Positions 1 through 8,669 of a stretch of DNA of 46,939 nt are shown here, one piece after another. The stretch comes from Lachnospiraceae bacterium (GTDB lineage: Bacteria > Bacillota > Clostridia > Lachnospirales > Lachnospiraceae): contig JAFVAL010000076.1 of NCBI GenBank assembly GCA_017480565.1, positions 1 through 46,939 of the forward strand, read 5' to 3'. The position numbers and the translations under genes were made by a program. Each line of letters opens with the position of its first letter. The stretch's first letter is position 1. The notes under the pieces were generated by a model that saw only the letters and a program-made list of their open reading frames with translations, was not told where the DNA came from and ran no database searches.

Positions 1-2
1 AT

Positions 3-689
3 GTGTATCCGCCGCGCTGTCCTGTCTGTGACAGGGTGGCGGATTTTCGACTCCGGATTCATCCGGCGTGTGAGAAATGGCTTCCTTTGGTGAAGGAGCC
101 GCGGTGCAAGAAGTGCAGTAAGCCGTTATCAAACAAGGAAGATGAGTACTGTTTTGACTGCGGGCGAAAACATTTCTCCTACGAGTCAGGCATTGCGCTT
201 TATGTCTACAATGCAAAGATGAGCGATTCGATGTCTGCGCTTAAGTACAAAAACCGCAAGGAATATGGATCTTTTTACGGACATCGGTTGGGAAAGCTCT
301 GCAGAAAAGAGATTTTGCGGATGCATCCGGAAGCGATCGTTCCGGTGCCCGTGCATCCGGTCAGAGAGCGAAGGCGTGGGTATAATCAGGCGCAGGTGAT
401 TGCAGAGGCATTGTCGGAAGAGATCGGTGTCCCGGTTCTTGCAAATGCACTCATTCGTACCAAGAAGACGATGCCGCAAAAAGAGCTGGATGACAAAGGG
501 AGACTGCGAAATCTTCTTGAGGCATTTGGCATGAGAGAGGGATGCCCGGACGTATCCGGCCGGACGCTTCTTTTGGTGGATGATATCTACACGACCGGAA
601 GCACGATCGAGGCGTGTACAAGAGTATTGCTGCATGCGGGCGCAAAGCGCGTGTACTTTGCGACGGTGTGTATCGGAAATGGATTTTAA
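3..689 (+). CDS. comF: ComF family protein (phosphoribosyltransferase-like), probably 5'-partial
   Basis: The N-terminal third has paired zinc-type cysteines (CPVC, CKKC, CFDC). The C-terminal half is a type I phosphoribosyltransferase fold with the PRPP loop LLLVDDIYTTGSTI near residues 189-202. ComF proteins are linked to DNA uptake and single-strand DNA handling in naturally competent bacteria, but are found widely in Clostridia without shown competence. The reading frame is open to the edge of the window and the first usable codon is a GTG at position 3 with no ribosome site visible, so a few N-terminal residues probably lie upstream. The gene ends just before a strong hairpin shared with the convergent GH32 gene. 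The family call is secure; the physiological role here is not. Confidence 0.9.
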   Translation: MYPPRCPVCDRVADFRLRIHPACEKWLPLVKEPRCKKCSKPLSNKEDEYCFDCGRKHFSYESGIALYVYNAKMSDSMSALKYKNRKEYGSFYGHRLGKLCRKEILRMHPEAIVPVPVHPVRERRRGYNQAQVIAEALSEEIGVPVLANALIRTKKTMPQKELDDKGRLRNLLEAFGMREGCPDVSGRTLLLVDDIYTTGSTIEACTRVLLHAGAKRVYFATVCIGNGF

Positions 690-698
690 TAGAAGAGC

Positions 699-743
699 AT
701 GGAAAAAGAGAGCCTGGACATATCATCCGGCTCTCTTTTCCAT
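699..743. terminator. Bidirectional terminator between comF and the GH32 gene
   Basis: A stem of about 15 bp (ATGGAAAAGAGAGCC against GGCTCTCTTTTCCAT, with one bulged A) surrounds a 14-nt loop. The A-rich and T-rich arms let it serve both converging genes. It sits 10 nt after the comF stop and just past the end of the minus-strand gene. Confidence 0.8.
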
Positions 744-752
744 AAAAGGAGA

Positions 753-2231
753 CTAAATTAGAAGATCATACTTTTCAACATCGATGATGGCAGCCCCGTC
801 ACACGAGAAGGAGATGGAGTCAGCTGTAATTGGAGTATAGAGAACAAACGAGGCTGCCTGCTCGCCATCGTTGACAAAGATCTCAAGGCTGTAGCGATCC
901 ATGATCAAGCGAATTTTTAGTTCCTCATAGGCATTGATCGGGAAATCGCGGGTATTGGTGATATCGTGCGGGAAGCCGCTGCGGCTGCGATCCACGCGGA
1001 TCGTGTTGTTCTCCGGCTTGTGGCGGATCACCGTGGCACGTTCTCCGTCTTTTGCAACCTGGATTCTAAAGTACCGGTACATCTGATTGCGGTTGCCGGG
1101 ACGCACTGTGACGGTCATATCGATGAATCGTCCGCTGATGCCCTGCAGATTGGTCTCGTCCGAGATCATCACATTCTGGTAGCTGATCTTGGTGGAGCGA
1201 TAGTGTTCCAGTTCACGAACCGGATTCTGGAAGAGCCTGCCGTTGCGGACGCGAAGTTCTCTAGGGAAGGTCATTTGCCCAAAGAAGGGCAGATCCTTTA
1301 ACTTACTTCCGGAGGACTCCCAGCTTTGCATCCAGGCGATCATGACGCGCCTGCCATCCATGGTCTGGACGGTCTGGGTTGCATAAAAATCGGTTCCGTA
1401 GTCAATGGCCTGCGTATTATCTCGGGTCAAATGTTTCTCTTCTGGATCCAAATCACCGATGATACAGAGGGTTGAGTTGCCGGGATGGAACTCAAGACCC
1501 ATCGAGGTCATTTCCTGCGGACTGATCAACAGTACACTCTTGCCATCGAGCAAGAATAAATCCGGACATTCCCACATCTTGCCAAACTGATTGTGGCAGT
1601 TGGCGACGACAGAGACGAAATGCCAGTGGAAGATATCTTCGCTCTCATAGAGCAGAATCGCACCGCTGTTATCGGAAGAGCGATTGCCGACCACCGCATA
1701 GTACTTTCCATCCTCGTACCAGATTTTGGGATCGCGGAAATCAAACACACTGCTTCCTTCCGGTAAATCATCTGCGGAGAGGATCGGATTTGACTCGTAT
1801 TTCTGATAATCGATGCCATCACCGATGGCAAGGCACTGCGTCTGGTAACCATCAACGGCACCGTTGGCACGTCTGACGTTGCGCACGCCAGTGTACATCA
1901 ATAGATGTCTGCCATCGGGCAGTTCCAGGGCACCACCAGAGAAACATCCGTCCTTGTCATAGGCCTCATCCGGTGCGAGTGCGCACGGAAGACGATCCCA
2001 ATGGATGAAGTCGGTCGTTTTGACATGACCCCAATGCATCGGGCCCCATTTGACGTCATAGGGATAGTACTGGAAGAATAAATGATACTCTCCCTGATAA
2101 AGGCTGAATCCGTTCGGGTCGTTGATCCAGCCGACACCGCCTGTGACGTGAAAGAGCGGTTGGTCCTCAAGATTCAGATGTGTGAGATAGTGATTTTCGA
2201 AATCTCTTGCTTTTTGCAGCTTACTTTTCAT
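753..2231 (-). CDS. Glycoside hydrolase family 32 beta-fructosidase (sucrose-6-phosphate hydrolase type), cytoplasmic
   Basis: GH32 enzymes hydrolyse terminal beta-fructosyl bonds. All three signature motifs are intact: WINDPNG with nucleophile Asp38, FRDP with transition-state stabiliser Asp167, and ECPD with acid/base Glu221. The C-terminal part is the usual beta-sandwich. There is no signal peptide, so it should act inside the cell on imported oligosaccharides or phosphorylated sucrose. I chose the ATG at 2231 because GGAG lies 6 nt upstream; an in-frame ATG at 2243 has no ribosome site. It is the last gene of the minus-strand importer operon, separated from the binding-protein gene by a strong hairpin that probably lowers its expression relative to that lipoprotein. 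Whether sucrose, sucrose-6-phosphate or short fructans is the substrate cannot be read from sequence. Confidence 0.93.
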   Translation of the reverse strand: MKSKLQKARDFENHYLTHLNLEDQPLFHVTGGVGWINDPNGFSLYQGEYHLFFQYYPYDVKWGPMHWGHVKTTDFIHWDRLPCALAPDEAYDKDGCFSGGALELPDGRHLLMYTGVRNVRRANGAVDGYQTQCLAIGDGIDYQKYESNPILSADDLPEGSSVFDFRDPKIWYEDGKYYAVVGNRSSDNSGAILLYESEDIFHWHFVSVVANCHNQFGKMWECPDLFLLDGKSVLLISPQEMTSMGLEFHPGNSTLCIIGDLDPEEKHLTRDNTQAIDYGTDFYATQTVQTMDGRRVMIAWMQSWESSGSKLKDLPFFGQMTFPRELRVRNGRLFQNPVRELEHYRSTKISYQNVMISDETNLQGISGRFIDMTVTVRPGNRNQMYRYFRIQVAKDGERATVIRHKPENNTIRVDRSRSGFPHDITNTRDFPINAYEELKIRLIMDRYSLEIFVNDGEQAASFVLYTPITADSISFSCDGAAIIDVEKYDLLI

Positions 2232-2289
2232 GGGTTTCTCCATTCACGAACAATGAGTAATTCACAACGCACATTTCATGTACGCTCTG

Positions 2290-2344
2290 AAAAAACCATC
2301 CTTCGAATGGGGTACCGCCGAAACAGAAGTTCTGTCCCGGCGGT
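2290..2344 (-). terminator. Tandem hairpins after the solute-binding protein gene
   Basis: On the minus strand a 13-bp interrupted stem (ACCGCCG and ACAGAA arms, 2314-2344) is followed by a second 6-bp stem (2296-2310) and a run of six T. It fits a partial terminator or transcript-stabilising element between the abundant binding protein and the downstream GH32 gene. Confidence 0.7.
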
Positions 2345-2403
2345 GGAAACAATACGGAAGCATCTTATGTCAGGAAGGTTGTAGATGCTTCAAAAGGAAG
2401 TTG

Positions 2404-4047
2404 TTACTGTCCAAGATAACGGTTATAAGCCTGCTGATAGACATCGAGAAGCTTAGACATACCGCAGTTATCTTCCAATACTTGCAGATAAGCGTTCCAC
2501 TCGTCATCTGTCGGGCCACCGTTCTTTAACCATGTTCCTTCGTACTCAGCAACCTGGCTGGTGAAATCTGCTTTGTAGCGGGAGATCACTTCAAGCTCTT
2601 CGTTGGTGAAGGTAACATCGTTCGGATAAGCAGCGAGGCTGTCAACATAAGGCATCCAGGATTCTTCCAGATCCTGCAGACGGACAACCGCACGATCTTC
2701 CAGCTCGAATACATTGTTGTAGTACTCAGGGAGGATCAGACGAGGACAATAGACTTCGTACTGCGCCTTAAGCTCACCAGAGCTCTTGCCATACTGTGCC
2801 TGTGCTTCATCCTCGGTGATGACCTGCCATACGCCATTTGCATCCTGCTCAGAGAAGTAGATACCGATCGGGCCATACTGAAGCTGCATGACAACTTCCG
2901 GATCATACCACTGATCGAAATACTTGCAAAGAAGGGCAGGGTTGCCGCAAGCGCTGGTGATGTTTAAGTTACCGGAGGTAACGCCAGGGCCGGAACGGAT
3001 GGTGACATTGCGCACGTTAGAGTACTCGGTTCCTTCAGGACCATACATAGGAGGAAGGAAGACGAAGTCATCAGCATAGGAACCAGCAATCTCTTCGATG
3101 TACCACCAGGTGGTAACGCCGACACGACCCTGGGAAACCTTTGAGATCAGCTGAGAGGTGGACTGGGAGAACATCTCCAGATCCATCAGACCCTCTGCAT
3201 ACCAATCGTGGAAATAAGAAACCGCATCACGATATTTATCGGTTGCGCTGACGAACTCAACGGTACCGTCTCCATTTGCAATCAGGTCGAAGCAAATATC
3301 GCTGGTGAAGTTGGTGAAACCAAAGCCAGAGTAGAAGATCTCCTGGCCCCAGCACCACTGGTCATAACCGGTGGACATCGGGATGGTAGAACCTGCTTCA
3401 TTGCCATTTCTGGTAGCCATATCATTTTCCTTGAAGGCAACCAAGACTTCATGAAGCTCGGTTAAGTTGGTCGGCATTGCAAGGCCTAACTCATCAAGCC
3501 AGGTCTTGTTGATCATGGAGAACTCAGGGATTGCATAGATGCTTAAATCATCGTCAGCACCGATTGCAGCAGTACCCATCAGCTCGCCGGACGGAAGACC
3601 GTAGATGCAGCCGTCAGCCTGGGTGATACCAGACTTGATCTCCGGATGCTCTTCAAGGATCTTGGAAAGGTTCGGCATGTTCTCGGGGGTGATGTACTCG
3701 GTCAGGTCGATAAATGTACCGTCATCCCCATATTCATTGATATCATTCTGGCTGAAGCCAACTGCGATAAATGCATCCGGAAGCTGATTGCCGCCGATTA
3801 AAACGCCGACTTTCTCGCCGAGGGAGTCACTCATCAGATCCCACTCGATCTCAACACCTGCATTCTCTGCAAGCTCGGTCAGAACGGGGTTGCTGTCGTT
3901 GCCGCTGGAAAGTGTAGACATACCACCGACAATCAGGAAATCGGTCTGGTCGGCATCTCCCTTTTTGACACCGCCGCCGCAAGCGGTCAGGCCGATAACC
4001 ATGCTAAGTACCAGCACCATGGCAAGCACTCTTCTCATTACTTTCAT
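2404..4047 (-). CDS. ABC sugar transporter solute-binding lipoprotein (CUT1/LplA-like)
   Basis: This is the extracellular capture protein of a carbohydrate ABC importer. Residues 1-23 form a lipoprotein signal ending in the lipobox LTAC, with Cys23 as lipid anchor, followed by a Gly-rich linker and a periplasmic-binding fold of about 520 residues, in the long range typical of LplA/YtcQ-type proteins. The start at 4047 is supported by AAGGAG upstream; a longer frame to 4101 has no ribosome site and would bury the signal peptide. It follows two permease genes in the same direction. With two GH32 genes and a fructan-type lipoprotein nearby, the likely ligand is a fructo-oligosaccharide or related sugar (inference). 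No ATPase is in this operon; the MsmK-type ATPase at 15069 is the obvious partner. Confidence 0.92.
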   Translation of the reverse strand: MKVMRRVLAMVLVLSMVIGLTACGGGVKKGDADQTDFLIVGGMSTLSSGNDSNPVLTELAENAGVEIEWDLMSDSLGEKVGVLIGGNQLPDAFIAVGFSQNDINEYGDDGTFIDLTEYITPENMPNLSKILEEHPEIKSGITQADGCIYGLPSGELMGTAAIGADDDLSIYAIPEFSMINKTWLDELGLAMPTNLTELHEVLVAFKENDMATRNGNEAGSTIPMSTGYDQWCWGQEIFYSGFGFTNFTSDICFDLIANGDGTVEFVSATDKYRDAVSYFHDWYAEGLMDLEMFSQSTSQLISKVSQGRVGVTTWWYIEEIAGSYADDFVFLPPMYGPEGTEYSNVRNVTIRSGPGVTSGNLNITSACGNPALLCKYFDQWYDPEVVMQLQYGPIGIYFSEQDANGVWQVITEDEAQAQYGKSSGELKAQYEVYCPRLILPEYYNNVFELEDRAVVRLQDLEESWMPYVDSLAAYPNDVTFTNEELEVISRYKADFTSQVAEYEGTWLKNGGPTDDEWNAYLQVLEDNCGMSKLLDVYQQAYNRYLGQ

Positions 4048-4084
4048 GTTTTCTCTCCTTGTGAAATAATACATTGTTAGGACA

Positions 4085-4981
4085 TTATCCCTTGACGGCA
4101 CCGGTCATGAATCCCTGCTCGAAGTACTTCTGTACGAACGGATAGATGATCAACATCGGTGCAGCTGCGACAATCATGGAGGCGAACTTGACCAGCTCCG
4201 AGATACGGTTCGATTCTGCGTAACTCATACCACTGGTCATGCTGCTCATGGCTTCGGTCGTAATTAAGATACCGCGCAGCACAAGCGGGAAAGGATACTG
4301 CTCTTTCTGCAGATAGATCAACGCGGTGAACCAGTCGTTCCAGTAAGCAACCATGGAGAAGACTACCATGACGGCCATGATCGAACGGCTAAGCGGTACG
4401 ACAACCTTAACAAATGTTGTCAGGTGGTCGGCACCATCGATCTCTGCAGCTTCAATCAACTCCTTCGGGACGTTGTTCTCGAAGAAGTTTCTTACAATGA
4501 TAACGTTACCCATTGCGACACCGCCGGGAAGGAACAAAGCCCACATGTTATTGAGTAAGCCGGTGTCACGGACAACCAAGTAGGTAGGAATCAGACCGCC
4601 GCCGAAATACATCGTGATGATGAAGAAGATACTGATCCACTGACGTCCGGGCAGATTCTTCTTGCTTAACGGATACGCAGTGATATAGATCATGACGACG
4701 GAATAAATCGTACCGATGATGGTGTACTTGACGGAATTTAAGAAGCCCGACAAGAGGTTAGAGTTCGCAAAGACTGCCTGATAACCTTCCAGCGTAAACT
4801 TGCTGGGAAGGAGGAAGGTCTTGCCCGCATAGACATCGTAAGGATCGGATACGGAAGCCACGATGACGTAGTAGAGCGGATAAGCGATGATCAGCATGAT
4901 GAGCGCTGTCAAAACGACAAGGATGATGTCACTCGTCTTGTCGGAAAGGGTATTGGTCTGTCCAACATTATTCTTAGCCAT
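4085..4981 (-). CDS. Carbohydrate ABC transporter permease (CUT1, LplC/YtcP-like)
   Basis: An inner-membrane permease of about 298 residues with six predicted transmembrane segments. The EAA loop, reading EAAEIDGADHLTTF and continuing to the VVPLSRS stretch, contacts the ATPase. The start at 4981 lies 7 nt after GGAGG; an adjacent ATG at 4984 is an equal alternative. It follows the other permease by about 13 nt, so the two are translated from one message, and it precedes the binding-protein gene by 37 nt. It pairs with the frameshifted permease just upstream to form the heterodimeric channel. Confidence 0.93.
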   Translation of the reverse strand: MAKNNVGQTNTLSDKTSDIILVVLTALIMLIIAYPLYYVIVASVSDPYDVYAGKTFLLPSKFTLEGYQAVFANSNLLSGFLNSVKYTIIGTIYSVVMIYITAYPLSKKNLPGRQWISIFFIITMYFGGGLIPTYLVVRDTGLLNNMWALFLPGGVAMGNVIIVRNFFENNVPKELIEAAEIDGADHLTTFVKVVVPLSRSIMAVMVVFSMVAYWNDWFTALIYLQKEQYPFPLVLRGILITTEAMSSMTSGMSYAESNRISELVKFASMIVAAAPMLIIYPFVQKYFEQGFMTGAVKG

Positions 4982-4994
4982 CATAACACCTCCC

Positions 4995-5923
4995 TTAGAC
5001 GAAGCTGACGTCCGCAGCCTTCTTGGCAATCTTATTGACGACAATTAGCAAGATGATATTGATCACCGTGTTAAATAGGCCGATTGCGGTTGAATAACTG
5101 TAGGCGTGGTCTACAATACCTTGTTCATACACATAAACCGCGATGACATCACTGGTCGCCTTATTTAACTGTGTCTGCAGAAGGAAGACCTTCTCGAAAC
5201 CGACGCTCATAAGACCCGATGCACTCATGATGAGCTGCAGAACGATCATCGGGATGAGTTCCGGGATGTCGATGACGCGGATTCTCTGGAACATTGAAGC
5301 ACCGTCGATCTTAGCTGCCTCATACAGGCCAGGATCTACTGCGGACAATGTTGCCAGATAAATGATGGTACCCAGCCGGCATCCTGCCAGATTCCGGAAG
5401 CGATATAGATCGTACGGAACGCTTCGGGAACTGTCATGTAGTCGATCTGGTTACCGGTGATCAGGTTGATCAGACCACCGTAAGGGCTCAGGAAGATGCG
5501 GATCATACCGCAGACAACCATGATAGAAATGAAATGTGGTGCATAAAGTACAGTCTGAACGACTCTCTTATAGCGCTTGAAACGAAGCTGATTGATTGCA
5601 AGCGCAAGAATGATCGGAACCGGGAAGCTCCACAGCAAACCATACAAGCTCAGCTTGATGGTGTTGACGATCATTCTGCTGAAAGTAGGAGCCGTAAAGA
5701 ATCGCTCAAACCACTCTAAGCCGACCCATTTACTTCCAAAGAAGCCGCGGGCAGGCTTATAGTCACGGAATGCGATCTGCAGACCATACATAGGGATGTA
5801 CTTGTAGATGATGGTGATGATCACAGGGATGATGAGCAGTACATAAAGCTGCCAGTTCTCTAAAATCAGCTGTCCAAGTGACTTCCCCTTACGCGATGTG
5901 GATTTTTTTGCCGTGCTACTCAC
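4995..5923 (-). pseudogene. Carbohydrate ABC transporter permease (LplB/UgpA-like), single-base frameshift
   Basis: Two overlapping frames together make one complete permease of 309 residues. The first (GTG start at 5923, RBS AAAGGAGG 8 nt upstream) runs through the N-terminal membrane segments to GIWQDAGW. The second resumes with LSAVDPGLYEAAKIDGAS, the EAA loop, and runs to the normal C-terminus. Adding one C to the CCC run at 5371-5373 (one G on the coding strand) restores GWGTIIYLATLSAVDP, the expected family sequence at this point. So either the gene is broken in this strain or the homopolymer was miscounted during sequencing. Everything else, including ribosome site, promoter and neighbours, looks functional, which favours a sequencing error or a recent mutation. 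Confidence 0.88.
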
Positions 5924-6055
5924 GCAGAAAACCCTCCTTTACGTAATTACTTCTTGATAGTTAAGCATGAAATGCTCATACAATGATTAGTTACGATGGT
6001 AGTTTCATATCTGATTCCCGGGTCACCAACCTGTAAAAACAGACGTGAAAACTGC

Positions 6056-6076
6056 GTGAAACGTTATACCTAGAAC
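6056..6076. promoter_or_regulatory. Operator for the LacI-family regulator, importer promoter
   Basis: GTGAAACGTTATACC is repeated exactly at 10178-10192; both copies are followed by AGAAC (after an extra T here). The AACGTT centre is typical of LacI-family half-site junctions. It lies just downstream of the -10 box of the minus-strand importer promoter, where bound repressor would block transcription. Confidence 0.75.
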
Positions 6077-6082
6077 GAGTTC

Positions 6083-6112
6083 ATCTTATCATGAACGGAA
6101 AGAGCGTGTCAA
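6083..6112 (-). promoter_or_regulatory. Sigma-70-type promoter of the fructan importer operon
   Basis: Minus-strand TTGACA (6107-6112) and TAAGAT (6083-6088) are separated by 18 nt. Transcription would run toward the permease genes with an untranslated leader of about 150 nt that contains the operator at 6056-6076. Confidence 0.7.
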
Positions 6113-6230
6113 CAGGATTCTGCGAAAATCCGCCCAATAATTTGACATAATTAACAGATCTGTGTGAAAATTCATGGGCTGCATCGAAAAGTGCCGATGA
6201 AATTTGCAGAAAAAATGTTTCACGGAATTC

Positions 6231-6259
6231 TTTACAAAGTGGAGGAGATTCGCTATACT
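6231..6259 (+). promoter_or_regulatory. Promoter of the lacI-type regulator operon
   Basis: TTTACA (6231-6236), a 17-nt spacer and TATACT (6254-6259) sit about 75 nt upstream of the regulator start codon. The divergent importer promoter is about 120 nt away. Confidence 0.75.
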
Positions 6260-6275
6260 AACAACATATCAATTT

Positions 6276-6289
6276 CATGAACGTTCATG
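6276..6289. promoter_or_regulatory. Palindromic operator in the regulator's own leader
   Basis: CATGAACGTTCATG is a perfect 14-bp palindrome centred on AACGTT, starting about 17 nt after the -10 box. Its position is that of an autoregulatory LacI-family site. It shares only the core, not the flanks, with the two identical operators at 6056 and 10178. A half-site CATGAACG also lies in the importer promoter spacer near 6090. Confidence 0.65.
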
Positions 6290-6332
6290 TACATTTTCAT
6301 ATATAAAATAGGAAACAGATCAGGAGGTTTGC

Positions 6333-7322
6333 ATGAGAGAAGAAAAAACAGCTCCGACCATGAAGGACGTCGCAAGAGAAGCCGGAGTTGCGCTGGGAAC
6401 CGTCTCCAAAGTCGTCAATGGGATCCCGGTGGGAGAGGAATATCGATTGCGCGTGGAAGCCGCCATTGAGAAGCTGGATTATCATATCAATAGTTATGCC
6501 AAGGGACTAAAGAGCGGGAGAACGATGGTGGTTGCGGTGTTGTTCCCGAACCTGATCAGCCCGTTTTTCTCGAAACTGGTCAATTGTATCAATAAGGAAC
6601 TGACAAAGCGCAATTACCGGATGATGTTTTATGCGACCGACTATAACCCGGAGAAAGAACAAGAATATGTCTATCTGGCGGAGCATCAGAAGGTGGACGG
6701 TATCATTTGCCTGAGCTATAATCCGAAACTTCGGGTCTCTGAGAATGTCAGACTGGTCTCAATTGACCGCTACTTTGGCTCACAGATTCCTTGCGTTGCG
6801 AGCGACAACTACGGCGGCGGCTGGCTTGCAGCGGAAAAGTTGGTGGAGAATGGATGCAGGCATCTGGCGATGCTTCGGATCGGATCACCGCTGCCGCACG
6901 AGCCGTTAAAGAGAAAAGACGGATTTATTGCGGCGTGTGAATCGATGGGGGTGCCTTACATGCAAAAGAGCTTGGAAGACGGTATGCCTTATACGGAATT
7001 TGATGATTTCTTGATGGAACATTTTCACGACGGAAAGCTGGAGTTTGACGGGATTTTCTGCGCAACGGATTCCCTCGCCTATGTCATGAAGGGAACGTTA
7101 AAGCGGATGGGGATTCGTGTTCCGGAAGACGTGCAGATGATTGGATTTGACGGTTCGCGGGCATTTGGAGACTTGGATTTATACTGCTCAACGATTGTGC
7201 AGCCGATGGAAGCGATCGCAGAAAACTGTGTGGATATCGTGCTCAAGCCCAAGGGGGAGCGGTCACCGTCCTTAATCTGCCTGCCTGTCACCTATGAGTA
7301 TGGGGGTACGACCTTAAAGTAG
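6333..7322 (+). CDS. LacI family transcriptional regulator of the fructan locus
   Basis: The N-terminal helix-turn-helix (residues about 9-30, TMKDVAREAGVALGTVSKVVNG region) and the periplasmic-binding-like effector domain of the LacI/GalR family are both complete; 329 residues is normal length. The start has AGGAGG 6 nt upstream. It is divergent from the importer operon and shares its intergenic region, where two operator-like sequences are seen. It probably represses the importer and the binding-lipoprotein promoter until a fructose-containing inducer binds (inference from position and from the repeated operator). Four further genes follow it closely on the same strand. Confidence 0.93.
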   Translation: MREEKTAPTMKDVAREAGVALGTVSKVVNGIPVGEEYRLRVEAAIEKLDYHINSYAKGLKSGRTMVVAVLFPNLISPFFSKLVNCINKELTKRNYRMMFYATDYNPEKEQEYVYLAEHQKVDGIICLSYNPKLRVSENVRLVSIDRYFGSQIPCVASDNYGGGWLAAEKLVENGCRHLAMLRIGSPLPHEPLKRKDGFIAACESMGVPYMQKSLEDGMPYTEFDDFLMEHFHDGKLEFDGIFCATDSLAYVMKGTLKRMGIRVPEDVQMIGFDGSRAFGDLDLYCSTIVQPMEAIAENCVDIVLKPKGERSPSLICLPVTYEYGGTTLK

Positions 7323-7351
7323 AAGGGAATCGAGGTGAAGGATAAGAACGC

Positions 7352-8041
7352 ATGGCAAGTGAATATTTTAAATGGAAGGCCAAGCAGGAAATTGCCGCGG
7401 AGGGACCGCCTGCGCCTGCAAGAGAGCTGACGAAGAAAGAGAAAGTTCTCAACTGGCTATATTATCACAAACTGCATCTGATTGCGGCTGCCTTTGTCCT
7501 ATGGATTGTGATCAGTATGCTCGTGAATATCCTGGGAATCGGTCAGAAGAGACCGGATTACCGGATCGCTTACGTCGGGGGCGCATCGTTGTCAGAGGAA
7601 TCTGTGGCTGCGCTAGGCGGTGTATTTGAAGCGCTCGGGGAGGATCTAAACCGTGATAAAAGGGTGATTGCGACGATCACGCCTTATGTGAGGGCAAGTT
7701 CGGCAGATAAAGACACCGAGCTTTATTACAATTACGCGTCAGACACCGTGTTGCTTGCGGATATCACAGCAGGAGACAGTTATTTTTTCTTGACGGACGA
7801 TCCGAACGGACTGCAGAAGGCTTATCAGATTTTGGCAAATCCTGACGGAAGCCCACCCGCGGAAGATGATTTCAAAGGGAAAGATAAGGTGATGCAGCTA
7901 AAGGATTTGCCGGCATTTTCGGAGGCGGGTCTTGAGGAAAGTGTGTTAAACCTCTATTTGGGACGACGGTGTTTTTATGAGGAGAATGTCAAATATCTCG
8001 AGGAATATGACAGACTCTGGCAGTTGCTTTTAAAGGAGTAG
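7352..8041 (+). CDS. Membrane-anchored protein of unknown function
   Basis: 229 residues. A basic N-terminal segment (about 1-37) is followed by one transmembrane helix (about 43-60, LIAAAFVLWIVISMLV) and an extracytoplasmic domain of about 165 residues with acidic surface character. I do not recognise a named family. It lies 30 nt after the LacI gene and 5 nt before the lipoprotein gene, so it belongs to the regulator operon. The topology, cytoplasmic N-terminus and external C-terminal domain, suggests a membrane-complex accessory role rather than an enzyme. Confidence 0.75.
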   Translation: MASEYFKWKAKQEIAAEGPPAPARELTKKEKVLNWLYYHKLHLIAAAFVLWIVISMLVNILGIGQKRPDYRIAYVGGASLSEESVAALGGVFEALGEDLNRDKRVIATITPYVRASSADKDTELYYNYASDTVLLADITAGDSYFFLTDDPNGLQKAYQILANPDGSPPAEDDFKGKDKVMQLKDLPAFSEAGLEESVLNLYLGRRCFYEENVKYLEEYDRLWQLLLKE

Positions 8042-8045
8042 GCGT

Positions 8046-8630
8046 GTGAAGAAAAGAGTTTGGATTCTGGCACTGATTCTTGCTTTGGTGCTCTCGGGCT
8101 GTTCTGCGAAAGAAACCGAGGATTTACACCCGGAGTGGGCTGGGACTGCGTTTCGGTATGCCAATATTGTCGCGGTAGGGGAGGATCCCGAAGGATTTAC
8201 GCTTGCGGTGAACAATGACGTCTTAGCTCCCGTGGGACTAAACTATGTCACCTGGGTGACGGGGGAAGAGAAGGATTTTATCAATTCCGACGGAAAAGAA
8301 GTCAAGATCTACGATGCGCAGTTGTATTTTTTGGTGGTGGACTGCAATACCCCGGAGAGGGCAAAATCTGACGTGGAGGAATTTGTCTCGATTGAGGCCA
8401 AAAACTACGAAGTGGGTGAGATTAAGACGATCCAAGTGGGAGATCAGGAGTATCAGAAGCTCGTGCTTTTATCGGGCAAGGAAGGCAATCCTTACGGGCG
8501 TGGCATCGCTTGTTTCGGATCAAGAGAAGAGTTCGCGTTTAGCATTGAACTGATGTGTACGGCCGACTACGATGGGGATCTTAACGCGATTTTACAAGGA
8601 TTTCTGGAAAATATCGAGTTTGGAATTTAA
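8046..8630 (+). CDS. Small lipoprotein of unknown function
   Basis: The 194-residue product begins with a lipoprotein signal (KKRVWILALILALVLSGC; lipobox LSGC, Cys19) and a mature domain of about 175 residues rich in beta-type sequence. The start is GTG at 8046, with GGAG from the end of the preceding gene serving as ribosome site, so translation is coupled. No motif of a known family is evident. Its place in the regulator operon suggests a surface role connected with the fructan system or with the neighbouring membrane proteins. Confidence 0.8.
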   Translation: MKKRVWILALILALVLSGCSAKETEDLHPEWAGTAFRYANIVAVGEDPEGFTLAVNNDVLAPVGLNYVTWVTGEEKDFINSDGKEVKIYDAQLYFLVVDCNTPERAKSDVEEFVSIEAKNYEVGEIKTIQVGDQEYQKLVLLSGKEGNPYGRGIACFGSREEFAFSIELMCTADYDGDLNAILQGFLENIEFGI

Positions 8631-8635
8631 GATGA

Positions 8636-8654
8636 GGGCAGCGAAGCGCTGCCC
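8636..8654 (+). promoter_or_regulatory. Intercistronic hairpin abutting a ribosome site
   Basis: A perfect 8-bp GC-rich stem (GGGCAGCG/CGCTGCCC, loop AAG) is followed immediately by AGGAGG of the next gene. There is no T-run, so it is more likely an mRNA-stability or translation-tuning element than a terminator. Confidence 0.5.
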
Positions 8655-8669
8655 AGGAGGTAAGTCGAG

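Noticed and set aside
2278-2529. Short plus-strand frames between the GH32 and binding-protein genes
   Set aside because: They overlap the terminator hairpins and the end of the binding-protein gene and have no ribosome site or recognisable product.
4047-4101. Longer start for the solute-binding protein
   Set aside because: The extra 18 residues precede a perfect lipoprotein signal and lack a ribosome site; AAGGAG supports 4047.
6161-6230. Catabolite-control (CcpA cre) site near TGTGAAAATTCATG
   Set aside because: It lacks the central CG and flanking symmetry expected of a cre site.
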